Notes under the pieces: generated by a model
What the model was told of the DNA's origin: nothing
What the model saw: only the letters and a program-made list of their open reading frames with translations
The model's database searches: none
Source of the DNA: Actinomycetales bacterium
GTDB lineage: Bacteria; Actinomycetota; Actinomycetes; Mycobacteriales; Mycobacteriaceae
DNA length: 11,350 bases
Assembly: GCA_012838715.1 (NCBI GenBank)
Contig: DUOR01000430.1
Coordinates: forward strand, 1-11,350
Direction: 5' to 3'
Shown here: positions 9,041 to 11,350 of the stretch, one piece after another
Layout of the letters: every line of letters begins with the position of its first letter
Numbering within the stretch: the stretch's first letter is position 1
Position numbers and translations under genes: made by a program

Positions 9041-9550
9041 TCACTCCCCCATCAGCAGGGCGGCCATGGTGCCGCCCAGGTTGATCAACGATTCCTCGCG
9101 CTCCTCGTCGACGTCGCCGACGAACTCCACCGGCTCCGCCGCGACCTCCCAGCCGAACCCGGTGGTGATGGACCGCATCGCCTTCACCGCGCCCGTGACG
9201 TCCTTGCCGCCTCGAATCCACCAGGACACCGGGCGGCCCTTCGTCACCTCATGGCACTCCATGAAGGTCGAATCGAAGAAGTGCTTCATCGCCCCGGAGA
9301 TGTAGCCGAAGTTGGCGGTCGTCCCCAGCAGGTAGGCGTCGGCGGCGAGGACATCCTCCGCGGTGGCCTCCAGGGCCTCCACGACCTTCACGTCCACGCC
9401 CTCGATTTCCGGGTGCCGGGCGCCGGACAGCACCACGTCGCGCAGCTGTTCCAGCTTCGGCGTCGGCGAATGATGGACCACCAGGAGCGTGGGCCGGCCG
9501 CCCGCCTCCCCGGGGTCGGTTCCTGCGTCATTGGCATCGATGGCGCTCAT
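9041..9550 (-). CDS. Flavodoxin-fold protein (WrbA/NADPH-FMN reductase-like)
   Basis: A 169-residue protein of the flavodoxin-like superfamily, probably FMN-binding and cytosolic. After a poorly conserved start (1-19), strand TLLVVHHSPTPKLEQL (21-36) carries the phosphate-binding turn. DAYLLGTTANFGYISGAMKH (71-90) is the usual second flavin loop and dimer helix. WWIRGGKD (110-117) and an acidic EEREES stretch follow. Substrate and redox partner cannot be told from the sequence; WrbA-type quinone reductase activity is only one possibility. The stop codon overlaps or abuts the amn start, so the two are probably one transcription unit with coupled translation. There is no Shine-Dalgarno sequence, and TAGCCT sits 7 nt before the ATG, suggesting a leaderless message. 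Confidence 0.8.
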   Translation of the reverse strand: MSAIDANDAGTDPGEAGGRPTLLVVHHSPTPKLEQLRDVVLSGARHPEIEGVDVKVVEALEATAEDVLAADAYLLGTTANFGYISGAMKHFFDSTFMECHEVTKGRPVSWWIRGGKDVTGAVKAMRSITTGFGWEVAAEPVEFVGDVDEEREESLINLGGTMAALLMGE

Positions 9551-9557
9551 GGGGCCC

Positions 9558-9563
9558 AGGCTA
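9558..9563 (-). promoter_or_regulatory. -10 element of the flavodoxin-like/amn unit
   Basis: TAGCCT fits TANNNT and lies 7 nt before the ATG at 9550, so transcription would begin at the start codon. No clear -35 is seen 16-18 bp upstream, which is common for actinobacterial promoters. The remaining gene-free bases up to 9688 hold nothing I recognise. Confidence 0.5.
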
Positions 9564-9688
9564 GCGGCGCCCCCGCAATCCCGCCGCGCGCATGTTTTTC
9601 ACCGTGTCCGCGTGGCCGCGCCGATTCCGGGTGCCCCGCCCCGATGACACCACCGCACCGCCCCCGCGGCACCGTCCCCTCGGCACCG

Positions 9689-10660
9689 TCAATCGAAGAC
9701 GACGTCCTCCCGGGGCAGGTCGGCCAGATCAAAAACGTCGGGAAGCTCGGCGACGGACGCGAGGCCCGGGAAACCCAGCGAATCGAGGATCCACCGCTGC
9801 GCGTGCCCTGCGGTGACCTCGCGCAAGGTCACGTCGCCGTCGCGCTTGGCCAGGCGGCGGCCCTCCCGGTTCACGACCAGCGGCACATGCGCGTACGCCG
9901 GCTCCGGGTAACCGAGGGCGTGCGCCAAATGCACCTGGCGCGGCGCCGAATCCAGCAGGTCCCGGCCGCGGACGATCTCCGTGACGCCCTGCTCGCCGTC
10001 ATCGACGACCACCGCCAGGTTGTACGCCCACATGCCGTCGGCGCGGCGCAGCACCATGTCATCCACCGCGCCCGTCACCTCTCCGGCGAAAAAGTCGCGG
10101 GCCCGCCACTTCGTCACATCCGACCGCAACCGCAGCGACGGCCCCCGGCCCTCCTCCGCCAGACGGGCCGCCCGCTCGCGGCGCTCCCCCTCATCCAGGT
10201 CACGGCACGTCCCCGGATACGCGCCCGGCGGACCATGCGGGGCGCCCATAACCGACTGCAACTCCCGCTGGATGTCCTTCCGCGAGCAGAAGCAGGGGAA
10301 AACCGGGAGGCGGAGCAAGGCGGCGTCGTAAAGCGCGTACCGCTCCGACTGACGCACCGGCGCACCATCCCACTCCACGCCCACCGCCCGCAGATCCTCC
10401 AGCTGCTGCGCCTCGAACTCCGGGCGGCAGCGCGTCTCGTCGATGTCCTCCACGCGCACCAGGAACCGGCCGCCCACCGAGCGCGCCCGCGCCCACGCCA
10501 CGACCGCCGTCCGCAAATTCCCCAGATGCAGATGCCCCGTCGGCGACGGCGCATACCTGCCGACGTACCCCGTCGGCCCCGGGGCTCCCGACGGTTCCGA
10601 CGGCGCCGAGGCTCCCGTTGCTCCCGTCCCGTCCACGCGCTGCTCATCCATACCGTCCAC
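9689..10660 (-). CDS. gluQ: Glutamyl-Q tRNA(Asp) synthetase
   Basis: This stand-alone catalytic-domain paralogue of glutamyl-tRNA synthetase activates glutamate and attaches it to queuosine at the wobble position of tRNA-Asp. Visible: [16 protein letters not shown] (34-49) with the class I HIGH-type HLHLG; Glu-site [10 protein letters not shown]; the zinc ligands C123, C125, Y148 and C152 (CFC, YPGTC) typical of GluQRS; and LAKRDGD (270-276) in place of KMSKS. The 323 residues lack an anticodon-binding domain, as expected. The first 30 residues are Gly/Ala/Pro/Thr-rich and not conserved, so the start is uncertain: GTG at 10660 or ATG at 10651, neither with a strong ribosome-binding site. No tRNA-Asp or queuosine gene is in the window. 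Confidence 0.92.
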   Translation of the reverse strand: MDGMDEQRVDGTGATGASAPSEPSGAPGPTGYVGRYAPSPTGHLHLGNLRTAVVAWARARSVGGRFLVRVEDIDETRCRPEFEAQQLEDLRAVGVEWDGAPVRQSERYALYDAALLRLPVFPCFCSRKDIQRELQSVMGAPHGPPGAYPGTCRDLDEGERRERAARLAEEGRGPSLRLRSDVTKWRARDFFAGEVTGAVDDMVLRRADGMWAYNLAVVVDDGEQGVTEIVRGRDLLDSAPRQVHLAHALGYPEPAYAHVPLVVNREGRRLAKRDGDVTLREVTAGHAQRWILDSLGFPGLASVAELPDVFDLADLPREDVVFD

Positions 10661-10738
10661 TGTGCCCGCCGACGCCCCGGAACACCGAACCCCCGGCGAA
10701 AAAACCGCCCGCGGCGGCCGGAGAATCAGGGCACGTTA

Positions 10739-10767
10739 TTTTCCACCGCCCGAATCGGCGTTATTGT
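10739..10767 (+). promoter_or_regulatory. Promoter of the FMN reductase gene, leaderless
   Basis: TATTGT (10762-10767) is a TANNNT -10 placed 6 nt before the ATG at 10774, with a weak TTTTCC at -35 (17-bp spacing). No Shine-Dalgarno sequence is present. The predicted start is at the ATG. It diverges from gluQ. Confidence 0.5.
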
Positions 10768-10773
10768 TGATCC

Positions 10774-11350
10774 ATGAGCAACTACGTCATCTTCCTCGGT
10801 TCCCTGCGCGACGCCTCCACCAACCGGCTGCTCGCCGAGGCCTTCATCCACCACCTCCCTGACGGGGACGAAGCCCACATCTTCGAGGAACTGTCCGAAG
10901 TGCCGTTCTACGACGAGGACCTGGACGTCCCCGGCCAGGAACCCGACGTCGTCGTCAAGCTGCGCACCGCGGTCAAGGAAGCCGACGGCCTCGTCATCGT
11001 GACGCCCGAGCACAACCACACCGCGCCGGCCATCATCACCAACGCCATCGACTGGTGCTCCCGCCCCATGGGCTCCGGCGTGCTGATGGGCAAGCCGTCG
11101 CTGGTCCTCGGCCTGACCCCCGGCCCCCGCGCCCTGTCCGGCGCCGTCGCCGTGCTGCGCGAAGCCCTCGAAACCGTCCAGGCCCGCTGCGTCTCCACCG
11201 ACTACACCTGGGGCGACGCCTACACCCTCCTCGACGGCCGCCACCCCAAGGACGTCGACGAGGTCGTCGGCATCCTCCACAAGGCGCAGGCCGAACTGGC
11301 CAAGCTCGCCGGCGCCACCCCGCGCCGCGTCGACCCCCGCGCCGGCGGCG
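10774..11350 (+). CDS. NADPH-dependent FMN reductase family protein, 3' end missing
   Basis: The frame is open from the ATG to the window end (192 codons) and no stop is reached. It belongs to the NADPH-dependent FMN reductase family (flavodoxin fold, cytosolic), which reduces flavin, quinone, azo or chromate substrates. The phosphate-binding loop is FLGSLRDASTNRLLAEA (GS-L-R at 9-12). VTPEHNHTAPAIITNAIDWC (76-95) is the family's PEYN-type flavin loop, here with His in place of Tyr. GKPSLVLGLTPGPRAL (106-121) is the usual third segment. By family length (about 180-190 residues) little should be missing; the end is becoming Ala/Pro/Arg-rich (ATPRRVDPRAGG). Third positions are almost all G or C. 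The specific substrate cannot be told. Confidence 0.88.
   Translation, partial: MSNYVIFLGSLRDASTNRLLAEAFIHHLPDGDEAHIFEELSEVPFYDEDLDVPGQEPDVVVKLRTAVKEADGLVIVTPEHNHTAPAIITNAIDWCSRPMGSGVLMGKPSLVLGLTPGPRALSGAVAVLREALETVQARCVSTDYTWGDAYTLLDGRHPKDVDEVVGILHKAQAELAKLAGATPRRVDPRAGG

Noticed and set aside
7422..9221. Longer amn frame of 599 aa
   Set aside because: The extra N-terminal residues are Arg/Gly-rich shadow sequence of the flavodoxin-like gene; GTG starts with a GGGGGAG site lie at 9044/9038.
7266..9305. 679-aa plus-strand frame
   Set aside because: Antisense to amn, whose sense product matches E. coli Amn over its whole length.
10726..11280. 184-aa minus-strand frame at the right end
   Set aside because: Antisense to the FMN reductase gene, whose plus-strand product has clear family motifs and a start with a plausible promoter.

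Overview
The window is about 70% G+C by eye and looks like chromosomal DNA of a high-GC Corynebacterium or a close actinobacterial relative. The grounds are an AspT-type (class Ic) aspartate aminotransferase beside the 4.5S SRP RNA gene, a CopZ/CopA/CsoR copper locus, TANNNT-type -10 elements, and several genes that appear to be leaderless. The genus is an inference from gene content and base composition, not from a database search.

Layout from left to right. Positions 1-244 (minus) hold the start of an unrecognised gene that runs off the window. It follows aspT (254-1525, minus), which makes aspartate from oxaloacetate. Behind aspT lie a leader of about 350 nt and the SRP RNA gene ffs (1881-1966, minus), whose promoter is back-to-back with that of a secreted SGNH/GDSL-type hydrolase (2085-2993, plus) that ends in a strong hairpin terminator. 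From 3100 to 3760 there is no protein gene. This stretch holds an AT-richer palindromic cassette (3150-3236), degenerate repeats, tRNA-Ser(GGA) with its own promoter and terminator hairpin, and a 42-bp tandem duplication whose two units each fold into a hairpin.

The centre (3762-7267, minus) is a copper-resistance operon: copZ (chaperone), a 48-aa one-helix membrane protein, copA (P1B-type Cu+ exporter) and csoR (copper-sensing repressor). Two matching ATACCC-n5-GGGGTAT palindromes sit on the promoter in front of copZ and are the obvious CsoR operators. The probable circuit is: copper binds CsoR, the repressor leaves the operators, CopZ hands Cu+ to CopA, CopA pumps it out, and CsoR is replenished by the same transcript.

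To the right are amn (AMP nucleosidase, purine salvage and adenylate balance), translationally coupled to an upstream flavodoxin-fold protein (9041-9550), then gluQ (glutamyl-Q tRNA(Asp) synthetase, 9689-10660, minus). A divergently transcribed NADPH-dependent FMN reductase-type gene (10774 onward, plus) runs off the right end.

The most striking unexplained signal is an 11-base word, GCTTTCCGACG. It occurs eight times exactly on the two strands of this 11-kb window, where about 0.01 copies would be expected by my rough estimate at 70% G+C. Half the copies are intergenic and three of the four coding copies fall in loops or linkers. This is the distribution of a DNA uptake sequence or another genome-wide recognition word.
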